A stretch of 64,000 nucleotides of DNA from Sporosarcina sp. E16_8 (GTDB lineage: Bacteria > Bacillota > Bacilli > Bacillales_A > Planococcaceae), in the NCBI RefSeq assembly GCF_017347095.1, contig NZ_JADPRZ010000006.1, positions 62,001-126,000 on the forward strand, read 5' to 3'. Both the position numbers and the translations under genes were made by a program. The first letter of the stretch is position 1. Every line of letters starts with the position of its first letter. Shown here in pieces: positions 10,450-18,727 of the stretch. Below the pieces are notes generated by a model, which did no database searches, was not told the origin of the DNA, and saw only the letters and a program-made list of their open reading frames with translations.

Positions 10450-10905
10450 TCAGAGTGCACCTGAACTGATTAAGACAACCGAATCGACAAAGTCAGGTGA
10501 TTTCAACCGTTGCAGGAACTCTTCCATTTTTATGATCATTTCTGTCACATCGAGTGACAAGGTAATATTAGCCCTTGCTTGAACAGGAATCGTTTGATGA
10601 ATTGTCAAGACATTACATTTTGACTCCGAGACGATCTGCAACAATGTCGCTAGCGATCCTTTCCGGTCTTCAAGCTGAATGAAAATCGTCAGGATACGCT
10701 CACGTGCAATTGATTCGAACGGGTAAACAGTATCTCGGTATTTATAAAATGCACTACGGGATAATCCTACCCTTTTTGTTGCATCTTGTATCGTCGATTC
10801 CTCTCCGCTCGCTAAAAGCCGTTTCGCTTCTAACATTTTCAGCATCGATTCCGTCAGTACGTCTTCCCTTACAAGATAAAACTGACCTTCCCCCAACTGT
10901 TTCAT
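10450..10905 (-). CDS. pheB: ACT-domain protein PheB (UPF0735)
   Basis: A 151-residue protein with an N-terminal helix-turn-helix-like segment (about 20-60: TIQDATKRVGLSRSAFYKYRD) and a C-terminal ACT domain (ILTIFIQLEDRKGSLATLLQ). The name is historical; it is not a proven chorismate mutase, and an amino-acid-sensing role is inferred. The ATG at 10905 is preferred because GGGGGA lies six bases upstream. An in-frame ATG at 10938 has no ribosome site. The order obg-pheB-pheA is that of B. subtilis. Confidence 0.9.
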   Translation of the reverse strand: MKQLGEGQFYLVREDVLTESMLKMLEAKRLLASGEESTIQDATKRVGLSRSAFYKYRDTVYPFESIARERILTIFIQLEDRKGSLATLLQIVSESKCNVLTIHQTIPVQARANITLSLDVTEMIIKMEEFLQRLKSPDFVDSVVLISSGAL

Positions 10906-10962
10906 AGGATATCCCCCTTCGTGCGTACCATTAGTCATTTTTTAGTCATTCATACGAGCTGA

Positions 10963-12255
10963 TTAATCTACGAATTCAAATTCGAAGTCAAGAAGTCGCA
11001 CTGTATCTCCGTCTTTCGCGCCACGTTTACGAAGTTCATCATCTACGCCCATACCACGCAATTGTCTAGCGAATTTACGAACCGATTGATCAAAGTTAAA
11101 GTCCGTCATCCTGAACAGACGCTCAACTGTATAGCCCGACAATACGAATGCACCGTCATCATCACGTGCAACTTTAAACAACTCTGCTTCTCCATCATAT
11201 TTGTACAGAACTGAGTTCTCTTTGTCTTCGTCCTCAATCTCGTGCATTGGGAATTCAGGAGTTGTTTCAAGTAAATCCGCAACCGCATGTAGAAGTCCGT
11301 CAAGTCCAGTTCTTGTAAGTGCTGAAGTTGGGAAGATCAGTGCATTGCTGTCATTCAGTTTTTCCTTGAAGACTTTGAGATTCTCTTCCGCTTCAGGCAT
11401 GTCCATTTTATTTGCAACAATGATTTGCGGACGTTCTGTCAAACGCATATTGTATTGTTCTAATTCTTCATTGATTGTCAGGAAATCCTCGTATGGCTCT
11501 CGCCCCTCAAGGCCGGACATATCAATCACATGGATGACGACGCGTGTCCGCTCGATGTGGCGTAAGAACTGATGACCTAGACCGACACCTTGGTGCGCTC
11601 CTTCAATCAATCCTGGAAGGTCAGCGAGCACGAAGCCGCGATGATCATCCGTTTCAACCATACCCAAATTCGGAACTAGCGTTGTAAAATGATAATCTGC
11701 AATTTTCGGTTTTGCAGCGGAAACAACAGATAATAGTGTCGATTTCCCTACGCTCGGGAAGCCAACAAGGCCTGCATCCGCTAGCACTTTCAATTCCAGG
11801 TTAATTTCTTTATTAGCGCCCGGCTCACCTTTTTCAGATAGTTCAGGTGCAGGGTTTGACGGAGTCGCAAATCGGCTATTCCCGCGTCCACCACGTCCAC
11901 CTTTAGCAATGACAGCTGTCTGACCGTGCTCAACGAGGTCAGCGATGATTGAACCATCCTCTGCGTCTGTCACAATCGTACCAGGAGGAACTTTGACGAC
12001 TACATCGGTCGCGTTTTTCCCGTGCATATTTTTACTTCCACCGTGCTCACCGCGCGGCGCCTTGAAATGACGTTGGTAACGGAAATCCATTAGTGTCCGC
12101 AATCCTTCATCCACGATGAAAACAACGCTAGCACCTTGTCCTCCATCACCACCGGCTGGGCCACCATATGCGATATACTTTTCCCGACGGAAAGCAACCA
12201 TTCCATCACCACCGTCGCCGCCTTTTACATAAATCTTTACGTGATCGACAAACAT
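10963..12255 (-). CDS. obgE: Obg family GTPase
   Basis: A 430-residue GTPase. The glycine-rich Obg fold occupies about 1-158 ([20 protein letters not shown]). The G domain (about 159-330) has [23 protein letters not shown] and NKMDMPEA. The C-terminal OCT domain ends in the acidic FEFEFVD. Obg acts in late 50S ribosome assembly and the stress response, and in B. subtilis is needed for Spo0A activation. It sits 11 bp downstream of spo0B, the conserved arrangement. Confidence 0.95.
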   Translation of the reverse strand: MFVDHVKIYVKGGDGGDGMVAFRREKYIAYGGPAGGDGGQGASVVFIVDEGLRTLMDFRYQRHFKAPRGEHGGSKNMHGKNATDVVVKVPPGTIVTDAEDGSIIADLVEHGQTAVIAKGGRGGRGNSRFATPSNPAPELSEKGEPGANKEINLELKVLADAGLVGFPSVGKSTLLSVVSAAKPKIADYHFTTLVPNLGMVETDDHRGFVLADLPGLIEGAHQGVGLGHQFLRHIERTRVVIHVIDMSGLEGREPYEDFLTINEELEQYNMRLTERPQIIVANKMDMPEAEENLKVFKEKLNDSNALIFPTSALTRTGLDGLLHAVADLLETTPEFPMHEIEDEDKENSVLYKYDGEAELFKVARDDDGAFVLSGYTVERLFRMTDFNFDQSVRKFARQLRGMGVDDELRKRGAKDGDTVRLLDFEFEFVD

Positions 12256-12266
12256 TTATTTTCCTC

Positions 12267-12791
12267 CTATTGTCCACTGATTGTGAACGTCCATTGATTT
12301 TGTGAAATTATTTCTTCAATCGTAAAATTTCCATCCGCTATCGGTGCGGGAAGTCTATTTCCCATCTGACCATGCACCGTAATCGTAATTGACCAACTTT
12401 CGGCTGATGCCTGCACATCGATCTGTGTTTCATATTCAGAAGTCGGGTCCAATGTTTTTTCGGCTTCACTAAACAGTCGTTCTAAATAAGTTACAACTTC
12501 CGTATCGTCGGATTTTCGGATTCCGGATGCTATCGTGCACGTCATCGTCTTAGTAAACGCACCGTATAGCCAGTCGAACGTAGTAAGCCATGTCTCAACG
12601 GCTGGAAGTCCCAGCCTTTCTAACAATGCCACTTCACGCATACGATCGGTCGCTTCCAAGATTTTTTGTTTTGCTTCCGGTAATTTATCAAGATCGATAT
12701 AGAGCAAGACTAATTGAAGTTCATTTAAAAAATCATGTCTTGCAAATTTCAGCGCTTCCGCCGTGGTAAGTTTATTGTTCCCCATTCCCAT
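12267..12791 (-). CDS. spo0B: Sporulation initiation phosphotransferase Spo0B
   Basis: A 174-residue protein of normal Spo0B length. The phosphoacceptor helix reads ALKFARHDFLNELQLVLLYI, with His about residue 19 in the RHDFLNELQL motif. The C-terminal half has a degenerate kinase-like fold without nucleotide-binding boxes, as in Spo0B. It passes phosphate from Spo0F to Spo0A in the phosphorelay. Sequence outside the histidine helix is poorly conserved, so the call also relies on its place directly upstream of obg and downstream of the L27 gene. The ATG two codons later (12785) may be the real start. Confidence 0.85.
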   Translation of the reverse strand: MGMGNNKLTTAEALKFARHDFLNELQLVLLYIDLDKLPEAKQKILEATDRMREVALLERLGLPAVETWLTTFDWLYGAFTKTMTCTIASGIRKSDDTEVVTYLERLFSEAEKTLDPTSEYETQIDVQASAESWSITITVHGQMGNRLPAPIADGNFTIEEIISQNQWTFTISGQ

Positions 12792-12894
12792 TCACCGCCA
12801 ACAATTTTCATGTATACAGTATAGCATCTATATACCTTACTTCGCTATTTGCGGCAAGCACAGAAAAATATGATTTCTTTCTGTGTCTAAAAAA

Positions 12895-12930
12895 AGAAAA
12901 AAAGGACTGCACATTCGTATGCAGTCCTTT
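12895..12930 (-). terminator. Terminator after rpmA
   Basis: A perfect 11-bp stem (AAAGGACTGCA at 12901-12911 and TGCAGTCCTTT at 12920-12930) is followed on the minus strand by TTTTTTCTTTTTTT. It ends the rplU-prp-rpmA operon before spo0B. Confidence 0.9.
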
Positions 12931-12944
12931 CTGTCGTACGTATA

Positions 12945-13235
12945 TTAAGCTTCCTGAGCTTCAGGGTATACGCTAACTTTCTTTTTGTCGCGACCAAAAC
13001 GTTCGAAACGAACGACGCCGTCAACTTTTGCAAAAAGAGTATCGTCACCACCGAGACCGACGTTTTCACCTGGATGAATTTTCGTTCCGCGCTGACGATA
13101 AAGGATTGAGCCGCCAGTAACAAACTGTCCGTCCGCGCGTTTTGCGCCAAGACGTTTCGAGTGTGAGTCACGACCGTTCCGAGTAGAACCTACCCCTTTT
13201 TTCGATGCGAAAAACTGGAGATCTAAACGTAGCAT
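12945..13235 (-). CDS. rpmA: Ribosomal protein L27 precursor (bL27)
   Basis: A 96-residue protein starting [18 protein letters not shown] at the ATG at 13235, with GGAGG eight bases upstream; a GTG 9 bases earlier is inferior. The N-terminal LRLDLQFF extension before ASKKG is the Firmicutes-type leader removed by the Prp protease, whose gene lies immediately upstream. The body [18 protein letters not shown] is typical L27. It is a 50S protein whose N-terminus reaches the peptidyl transferase centre. Confidence 0.95.
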   Translation of the reverse strand: MLRLDLQFFASKKGVGSTRNGRDSHSKRLGAKRADGQFVTGGSILYRQRGTKIHPGENVGLGGDDTLFAKVDGVVRFERFGRDKKKVSVYPEAQEA

Positions 13236-13250
13236 GTATGCCACCTCCTA

Positions 13251-13577
13251 CTATTTAAGAATAATTTTTATATGTTGCCCATAGTCATTTTCAATCGTCT
13301 GCAACGAAACAATCATTGCCTTTACAATCAACTGTGTATCGTGATCATTTTCTTCAGTTTCCGGAAAACTGACTTTCAAATATCCACTCTCAGATCCTTG
13401 TTGAATCTCAGGGGTTTTGCCTGTAAGTGCAATGATTGCATTGACAGCACCAAATGATACTGCTGATGCAGCTGCACAGACAAGGTCTTTTCCGTATTCT
13501 GCGAAATTGGCGTGGCCTGTCATCTCAAAAGAGTTGATACGGCCGGATGATTGTTTCTTGATGATGATTTTGATCAT
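13251..13577 (-). CDS. prp: Ribosomal-processing cysteine protease Prp (YsxB)
   Basis: A 108-residue protein with the family motifs GHANFAEYGKDLVCAAASAV; the His of GHA and the Cys of LVCAA are the catalytic pair. Prp cleaves the N-terminal leader of L27. It lies between rplU and rpmA with gaps of 6 and about 15 bp, the conserved order, so enzyme and substrate are made from one transcript. Confidence 0.93.
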   Translation of the reverse strand: MIKIIIKKQSSGRINSFEMTGHANFAEYGKDLVCAAASAVSFGAVNAIIALTGKTPEIQQGSESGYLKVSFPETEENDHDTQLIVKAMIVSLQTIENDYGQHIKIILK

Positions 13578-13583
13578 GCCGGC

Positions 13584-13892
13584 TTACAGGTTAATACCGT
13601 CAATGACGATTTTAGTGTATGGCTGACGATGACCTTGTTTTTTGTGATAGTTCTTTTTCGGCTTGTATTTGAAAACCGTGATTTTTTTAGCACGACCCTG
13701 TTTAACAACAGTTCCTGTAACTGTAGCACCTTCCACGAATGGAACGCCTACTTTCACGTCTTCTCCACCTACGAATAGAACTCTGTTGAAAGTGACAACT
13801 TCGTCAGCTTCACCAGCTACTTTTTCAATGTAGATTTCCTGGCCTTTTTCAACTTTAATCTGTTTTCCACCAGTTTCAATAATTGCGTACAT
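13584..13892 (-). CDS. rplU: Ribosomal protein L21 (bL21)
   Basis: A 102-residue protein, normal for bL21. It begins [20 protein letters not shown] and ends with the basic [17 protein letters not shown] segment that contacts 23S rRNA. It is first in the rplU-prp-rpmA operon. The upstream leader has the features of the L21 autoregulatory RNA. Confidence 0.97.
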   Translation of the reverse strand: MYAIIETGGKQIKVEKGQEIYIEKVAGEADEVVTFNRVLFVGGEDVKVGVPFVEGATVTGTVVKQGRAKKITVFKYKPKKNYHKKQGHRQPYTKIVIDGINL

Positions 13893-13905
13893 ACTTGCAC
13901 CTCCT

Positions 13906-13995
13906 CTATAATTACAGACTCGCCTTCCAAGGTGATCCGTACGGATACTTGTACCTTTTCAGCGCGGTTGCAGCACGGGTGCTACAAACATTAAC
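13906..13995 (-). ncRNA. L21 leader (autoregulatory 5' UTR of rplU)
   Basis: Between rplU and spoIVFB the minus strand holds a hairpin GTAGCACCCGTGCTGC, a conserved-looking CAACCGCGCTGAAAAGGTAC segment and a second dyad ATCCGTACGGAT, before the rplU ribosome site GAGGAGG. Location and layout match the L21 leader known in Bacillales, where L21 is thought to repress its own operon. Assignment is from memory of that family. Confidence 0.6.
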
Positions 13996-14021
13996 ATTTG
14001 AATTTTAACACGTATATTTTA

Positions 14022-14633
14022 TTACGTCAACCTATTTAATTTCATTTCTGCAAATGCCTTTTCATATTTTCGGAATCGGAATGCGAAAATGTTTTGTAGC
14101 AGGAGGAACGTTGCTAGAAGAATATAAGGCAATGTCTTAGGTAAATCAGTTGCTAACAGGAAAATACCAGCGCAAAGAAAGACAATAGAATGGAGTAAAA
14201 AGAGCGTGCGTGTGCGATAAACGGAACCCTCTGTTTCGAGCAGCGCACATATTGCCTGTCCACCATCGAGCGGTAAAATGGGAAGTAAGTTAAGTATTAG
14301 CAAGGCAACTTGGATCCGGATAACTTGATCGTTACCCGGAAATGGAATCCATATTGCGAGTAAAAGTACTAACAGTGTCGCCAGAGGACCGCTGAGCGCT
14401 ACAAGGAGACGATCTCTTCTTGGTGCCATATGTTTATTCCAAATGACGATTTCGCCACCGTATGGCATGATTGTACAGGATCTAATGCGCATTCCAGTGA
14501 GATAGGCAGTAAGGAGATGACCGGCTTCATGAATCAGAAGCGAAATAAAAATAATGGCATAGATCGAAATACTGCCGGTCACTATTAAAATAAAAAAGAA
14601 AGGTAGGAGAACAGGATGGAGCCTAAATTTCAT
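14022..14633 (-). CDS. spoIVFB: Intramembrane site-2 metalloprotease SpoIVFB
   Basis: A 203-residue polytopic membrane protease. The zinc motif HEAGHLL (about residues 35-41) and the second active-site segment NLLPILPLDGGQ (about 122-133) lie in separate hydrophobic segments, as in the S2P family. SpoIVFB cleaves pro-sigma-K in the outer forespore membrane. At 203 residues it is shorter than the B. subtilis protein (about 288); the C-terminal CBS domain appears to be absent. It overlaps the spoIVFA stop by ATGA, indicating translational coupling. Confidence 0.88.
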   Translation of the reverse strand: MKFRLHPVLLPFFFILIVTGSISIYAIIFISLLIHEAGHLLTAYLTGMRIRSCTIMPYGGEIVIWNKHMAPRRDRLLVALSGPLATLLVLLLAIWIPFPGNDQVIRIQVALLILNLLPILPLDGGQAICALLETEGSVYRTRTLFLLHSIVFLCAGIFLLATDLPKTLPYILLATFLLLQNIFAFRFRKYEKAFAEMKLNRLT

Positions 14634-15334
14634 TGTTCCCCGCCCGAAAGATATGCCGGCAAAAGTGATGCATCCATTTTCACCCCATCACGCTTCACCT
14701 TCAGATAAATCGCCTCCTCACCCATTAACCCCAGCGTGTCCCCTTTTTTCACAGCTGTATACGGCAGTTTGGTAAATGTTCCGACGTAACCATACGTCAC
14801 TTCATCCCCACTATCATATAACACCGTGATGGTTTTCCCCGATTCACGAGTGAAACCTGTAAAAATGACAAGCCCGCTCTCTTGCGCATCAATCGCCAAT
14901 GGCTGTGAATAGGATACAATCACACCTTCTTTATATGGCTGCATTGATTCATACGCAGAAAAAGGGTTTTCCTTATGTGGATCTGCCATGACCGCCACTT
15001 TATCAGCCCCAGGATCATTAATCATCGTCGCAACCCATTTCTTCATCGCCATAAAGTCCTTGCCAGACGTGACATACTGCGTAACAGGTTCCCGTATTAC
15101 CCCTGCATCCTCCAACTTCGCCACACCTATCACCCCGAGCGTCAACACAATCGCCACCATCCACTTCGTTCTCCATTTCAACCGGTCACACCACCCGTTT
15201 TTTTTAGTATATGACGGAGCTGACGGGAATAGTATGGGCGGTTGGTTAGAATTAGTGACAGTGAATTTTGTATCGTTTGATTTCTGCGAGCGAATTTGGG
15301 TGATGAATACCCGTGCGTTCATCTTTCGTTGCAA
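14630..15334 (-). CDS. spoIVFA: SpoIVFA, regulator of the SpoIVFB protease
   Basis: About 234 residues: a cytoplasmic N-terminus, one membrane segment (about 55-75, WMVAIVLTLGVIGVAKL) and an extracytoplasmic LytM/M23-like domain (YGYVGTFTKLPYTAVKKGDT) lacking the peptidase metal residues. In B. subtilis SpoIVFA tethers SpoIVFB to BofA and is cleaved by SpoIVB to release sigma-K processing. The start is uncertain: TTG at 15334 falls inside a 20-bp repeat unit and has no clear ribosome site; an ATG at 15322 is an alternative. It directly precedes spoIVFB. Confidence 0.82.
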   Translation of the reverse strand: MQRKMNARVFITQIRSQKSNDTKFTVTNSNQPPILFPSAPSYTKKNGWCDRLKWRTKWMVAIVLTLGVIGVAKLEDAGVIREPVTQYVTSGKDFMAMKKWVATMINDPGADKVAVMADPHKENPFSAYESMQPYKEGVIVSYSQPLAIDAQESGLVIFTGFTRESGKTITVLYDSGDEVTYGYVGTFTKLPYTAVKKGDTLGLMGEEAIYLKVKRDGVKMDASLLPAYLSGGEQ

Positions 15335-15445
15335 CTTTACGATTCTAATTGCAACTAGTGAGTTTTAACTGCAACTAGTAGATTCTAATTGCAACTTTCG
15401 AATTCTAACTGCAACTAGTCAAACCTAATTGCAAACCCCCTATTT
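15331..15445. repeat. 20-bp-period GCAACT repeat array, distal side of the NERD gene
   Basis: GCAACT recurs exactly every 20 bp at 15331, 15351, 15371, 15391 and 15411, with a degenerate sixth unit (GCAAAC) at 15431. Each unit ends in TAATT or TAACT; the middle 8-9 bases vary. It occupies the gap between the NERD gene stop and the spoIVFA start. The same type of array lies on the other side of that gene. Confidence 0.85.
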
Positions 15446-15451
15446 CAACAA

Positions 15452-16450
15452 CTACTTTTTCAATTCTTCCCGAATGAATTCCGATAATAGATGTTTTTCA
15501 TCGTTAATTTGAAATAATCGATACCTTGCCTTCACTTTTTTTATTTCAGCATTATTAGTAAGCACACGTATCGCAAAGTAGATGGAGTTGTGCTGCATGA
15601 AATCAATCGCACTTCTACTCGTAATTTCCGGCCCAAATAGTAACCGATATTCCTGCAGGGTATTGAGGTGAGCATCACGCGATTCCTCTCCACATTTTCC
15701 ACAACACCATCGCGAATGTTTTCTTAACATTGGAATGTAATTGCATCCCGGACATCTGACCCCTTTTTTCACTTTATCAACCGAAACATTATAATAGTCA
15801 ACGATACTTACTAGTTTTTCCGGCCTGTCTTCAGCCAATAGCTCCAATGCCAAACGTTTGCATGTTTCACTTGGTACCACACGTTTAGTCTGGTCTTCTA
15901 AAAGTTCAATATACTCGACCAGCGAATCAAGCGGAATCGTTTTCCACTTTTCCGATGCTTGCATAACAATACCCGCACGGCTAACGAATACGATAAGTCC
16001 CTTGGCGGACATCTCAATTCCTTTGTCTCGAAGGAAAGAATCGATAATAGTTGTCGACCGACTCAGCTGCGCTTCCGGGTTCCTCATTCCTTCCTTTTTC
16101 CCTTCGTCGTTCAGCCTATAAAAATGTTTATTAACGGGATCAAAATAAAATTCCCCCCGCATATTTTTTATTTCTATTACCAAAATGAAATTGGGATGAA
16201 TAAGTATTGTGTCAATCTGAACTCTCTTTTTTCCAACCTTGATAGTCAAATTCTGCAAAACGTAATAGGGCATCTTCAGTTCAAGCTCTTCTAAAAAATT
16301 ATCAACCCTTAATTCACCCGCAAATCCCGCACGACAATTTTTATAATCAGACTTGATTCTTTTAAACATTTCATCAGATTCCGATATACGTGAAACAAGC
16401 GACGCTAGCCCTGCAAAAGTCCCTGAAATACCTCGTTTTTTAATAATCAA
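15452..16450 (-). CDS. NERD nuclease-related-domain protein with zinc ribbon
   Basis: A 332-residue protein. Residues about 40-160 form a NERD domain: AGFAGELRVDNFL, the QIDTILIHPNFILVIEIKN strand pair typical of this PD-(D/E)XK-like fold, and a following conserved Gln/Arg region (AQLSRSTTIIDSFL). Near residues 233-260 CPGC and CGKCG form a probable zinc ribbon. No signal peptide or membrane segment is seen. The TTG start at 16450 has GGAGGAG upstream. NERD proteins are widespread in Bacillales and of unknown role; a DNA-processing function is inferred from the fold. This gene breaks the normal minD-spoIVFA contact and is bracketed by 20-bp-period arrays, suggesting insertion as a unit. Confidence 0.8.
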   Translation of the reverse strand: MIIKKRGISGTFAGLASLVSRISESDEMFKRIKSDYKNCRAGFAGELRVDNFLEELELKMPYYVLQNLTIKVGKKRVQIDTILIHPNFILVIEIKNMRGEFYFDPVNKHFYRLNDEGKKEGMRNPEAQLSRSTTIIDSFLRDKGIEMSAKGLIVFVSRAGIVMQASEKWKTIPLDSLVEYIELLEDQTKRVVPSETCKRLALELLAEDRPEKLVSIVDYYNVSVDKVKKGVRCPGCNYIPMLRKHSRWCCGKCGEESRDAHLNTLQEYRLLFGPEITSRSAIDFMQHNSIYFAIRVLTNNAEIKKVKARYRLFQINDEKHLLSEFIREELKK

Positions 16451-16541
16451 TCAAAATCTCCTCCTATTTTGACTTTCTCATTGAAAAAGTATCGATTTCT
16501 AACTTAAATCACGTAACCCCATTCATTTACTATCGCTAATT

Positions 16542-16630
16542 GCAACTCTCCATGTTTAATTGCAACTCTTGAAACGTAATTGCAACTTTGCACTTTTAAT
16601 TGCAACTTCCGAATTGTAATTTCAACTCTC
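16542..16630. repeat. 20-bp-period GCAACT repeat array, upstream side of the NERD gene
   Basis: GCAACT recurs every 20 bp at 16542, 16562, 16582 and 16602, with a degenerate unit (TCAACT) at 16622. Units end TTTAATT or GTAATT. It has the same unit, orientation and period as 15331-15445. It lies between the minD terminator and the NERD gene start. Confidence 0.85.
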
Positions 16631-16667
16631 AACCACCCAAACTCTCCACCCCCAACTAGAATTCCTC

Positions 16668-16702
16668 AAAAAACCCCCAACACAAAAAATATGTGTCAGG
16701 GG
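16668..16702 (-). terminator. Terminator after minD
   Basis: A stem CCCCAACACA (16675-16684) pairing with TGTGTCAGGGG (16692-16702, one bulge) is followed on the minus strand by GTTTTTTG. It ends the mreBCD-minCD transcript. Confidence 0.8.
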
Positions 16703-16709
16703 TTTGGGG

Positions 16710-17507
16710 TTATTTCACAAATATCGATTTAAGTTTACCGAAGAATCCAGGTTTTCCAGTAGTAAGTGACATGAGCGGTACTGATTCACCGAGGATACGG
16801 CGTGCAATGTTGCGATAGCCAATTGCTGCAGGGTTCGCTGGATCCATGACGACGGGCTCTCCTTTGTTCGAGGAGGTGATAACGTTCTCGTCATCTAAGA
16901 TGATGCCGAGCAAGTCGATAGATAAATGCGTTGTAATATCGTTGACATCAAGCGCATCTCCGCTATTCATGAGGTGCCGCCTGATGCGGTTGATGATTAG
17001 TTTCGGAGGTTCAATGTCTTCCTGTTCAAGCAAACCAATGATTCTATCAGCGTCACGGACGGCCGAAATTTCAGGTGTCGTGACAACAATGGCACGGTCT
17101 GCGCCGGCAATGGCGTTTTTAAAACCTTGTTCAATTCCAGCCGGACAGTCAATTAGTATATAATCATAATCCCGTTTCAGTTCAGTAACCAGGTTTTTCA
17201 TCTGTTCAGGATTTATTGCATTTTTATCAGTAGTCTGAGCAGCCGGCAATAAAAAGAGTCCATCTTCAAAACGTTTATCCTTCACCAGTGCCTGTTGAAC
17301 TTTGCAGCGACCTTCAATGACATCCACTAAATCGTAGATGATACGGTTTTCAAGGCCGAGAATGACGTCAAGATTACGGAGGCCGATATCAGTGTCAATT
17401 AGACACACTTTTTTCCCTTGGAGAGCCAGTGCAGTTCCAAGATTTGCGGATGTCGTCGTCTTGCCGACACCGCCTTTACCAGATGTTATTACGATTGCTT
17501 CTCCCAA
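16710..17507 (-). CDS. minD: Septum site-determining ATPase MinD
   Basis: A 265-residue deviant Walker ATPase that recruits MinC to the membrane to block polar division. It begins GEAIVITSGKGGVGKTTT with the deviant Walker A and signature lysine; VCLIDTDIGLRNLDVILG is the switch region. The C-terminal LMSLTTGKPGFFGKLKSIFV is the amphipathic membrane-targeting helix. The TTG at 17507 is chosen because AGGAGG lies seven bases upstream and the protein then matches B. subtilis MinD in length. Upstream in-frame codons overlap minC. Confidence 0.96.
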   Translation of the reverse strand: MGEAIVITSGKGGVGKTTTSANLGTALALQGKKVCLIDTDIGLRNLDVILGLENRIIYDLVDVIEGRCKVQQALVKDKRFEDGLFLLPAAQTTDKNAINPEQMKNLVTELKRDYDYILIDCPAGIEQGFKNAIAGADRAIVVTTPEISAVRDADRIIGLLEQEDIEPPKLIINRIRRHLMNSGDALDVNDITTHLSIDLLGIILDDENVITSSNKGEPVVMDPANPAAIGYRNIARRILGESVPLMSLTTGKPGFFGKLKSIFVK

Positions 17508-17508
17508 A

Positions 17509-18180
17509 CTAGCTTCCTCCTTTGAATGATGACAGACCAGGCCGAAGAATCCGGAGTTCCTGCAGACGATCGATGGCGATGAAGCCGTTCGGATGCAAAT
17601 AAGCACATTCCATTTCCGGTTGTTCCGACAAAATCGTTAACTCATCCGTCATCGTTTCCATTTTGTCCGCGATAATAAGATGTGTTGCTTCAAGCCAAGA
17701 AGCCGCGATAACAGCCTTCGCATTGCCGCTCGAACCTGCATGAGCGATTCCTTTTAGTCTACCAAGGACATAGATGCTGCCGGCAGCGACGACGCGGCCG
17801 TTGGGATTTACATCTCCAATGACAACGAGGTCCCCTTCCGCCTGCACAACTTGACCCGATCTCACGATGCCGATGTAGGTTTCGGATTGGTTTTCAAGTA
17901 CTTTTCTATTGGATTCTTCCATCGTGATAACATCACTTTGGATTTTTGATACGCGTAAATTTGGAGAATCGTGAATCGCGTTCATAATTTCCCGCAATTC
18001 TTCTTCATTGCAATAGCGGTTGCCAGTATGAACCTGTACTTCCGCAAGCCCCTCCAAGCCGTCTTCGTCCACTTTTTTACGGAGTTCGGCAATCATGTCC
18101 GAATAAGCGCATTTGTCGTCAAGCCGAAGAACAAGACCGTCCTTTGTCCCTTTTATCGTTACATATTGCTGTTTCGTCAA
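17509..18180 (-). CDS. minC: Septum site-determining protein MinC
   Basis: A FtsZ-assembly inhibitor of about 223 residues. The N-terminal domain begins TKQQYVTIKGTKDGLVLRLD. The C-terminal beta-helix domain has VRSGQVVQAEGDLVVIGDVN and RLKGIAHAGSSGNAKAVIAA. The TTG at 18180 is preferred over GTG at 18189: GGGGTGA lies six bases upstream, and the N-terminus then matches the B. subtilis TKKQQYVTIKG start. The stop lies 2 bp before the minD start, so translation is probably coupled. Confidence 0.93.
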   Translation of the reverse strand: MTKQQYVTIKGTKDGLVLRLDDKCAYSDMIAELRKKVDEDGLEGLAEVQVHTGNRYCNEEELREIMNAIHDSPNLRVSKIQSDVITMEESNRKVLENQSETYIGIVRSGQVVQAEGDLVVIGDVNPNGRVVAAGSIYVLGRLKGIAHAGSSGNAKAVIAASWLEATHLIIADKMETMTDELTILSEQPEMECAYLHPNGFIAIDRLQELRILRPGLSSFKGGS

Positions 18181-18202
18181 TTGCGTCACCCCGCACTTTC
18201 TT

Positions 18203-18727
18203 TTACAAAGTTTCGCCTTGTCGCTCTATTACTCTTTTAAAAATTAGAGTTTTGAAAAACCAGCCAAACATACCAACGAAAATTGAGTTGGCAATTATCG
18301 TCGGAATAAGTCTCCCTGTAATGAATTCATCCAAGCCAATAGATGTCAATGAAACGAGACTTGCGAAAAAGTATGATAGTACTTCAAGCACGATAATCAG
18401 AAGTAGCGCCAGGAACATCACCGTTACAATATGGCGATGGATTTGGCGAATAATTAGTGTTGCAATAAAGCAAATCAAAGGATAAAGAAATGCATATAAT
18501 CCAATAATATCAATATGGTACATATCATACAAGAGTCCAAGCACAATTCCGTAAATGAATGCATGTTTTCTACTGTAATAGACAGCTATAAAGATAAGGT
18601 ACACGATAACAAACCGCGGAACAAGTGTATAGCTATCATTTCCAATGTTCACCGGTGAAAACAGGCTAAATACAGGCTCCAGGAAAAACAACAAGACGGC
18701 AATAAGAGGGATGATGGACCGGATCAT
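18203..18727 (-). CDS. mreD: Rod shape-determining membrane protein MreD
   Basis: A 174-residue, strongly hydrophobic protein with about five membrane segments, including RKHAFIYGIVLGLLYDMYHI, typical of MreD. It is part of the elongasome with MreB, MreC and RodA. It overlaps the mreC stop by ATGA and is followed by minC, the standard Bacillus arrangement. Confidence 0.92.
   Translation of the reverse strand: MIRSIIPLIAVLLFFLEPVFSLFSPVNIGNDSYTLVPRFVIVYLIFIAVYYSRKHAFIYGIVLGLLYDMYHIDIIGLYAFLYPLICFIATLIIRQIHRHIVTVMFLALLLIIVLEVLSYFFASLVSLTSIGLDEFITGRLIPTIIANSIFVGMFGWFFKTLIFKRVIERQGETL

Noticed and set aside
12887..13171. Minus-strand frame overlapping rpmA in another frame
   Set aside because: It is a shadow of L27 running into the terminator; no ribosome site and no recognisable protein.
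15331..16630. Possible CRISPR-like arrays
   Set aside because: Only about 10 bases per 20-bp unit are constant; there is no 24-36-bp repeat, no unique spacer of usable length and no cas gene.
16711..17606. Longer MinD start upstream of 17507
   Set aside because: The extra residues overlap minC and do not belong to MinD; the TTG at 17507 has an ideal ribosome site.
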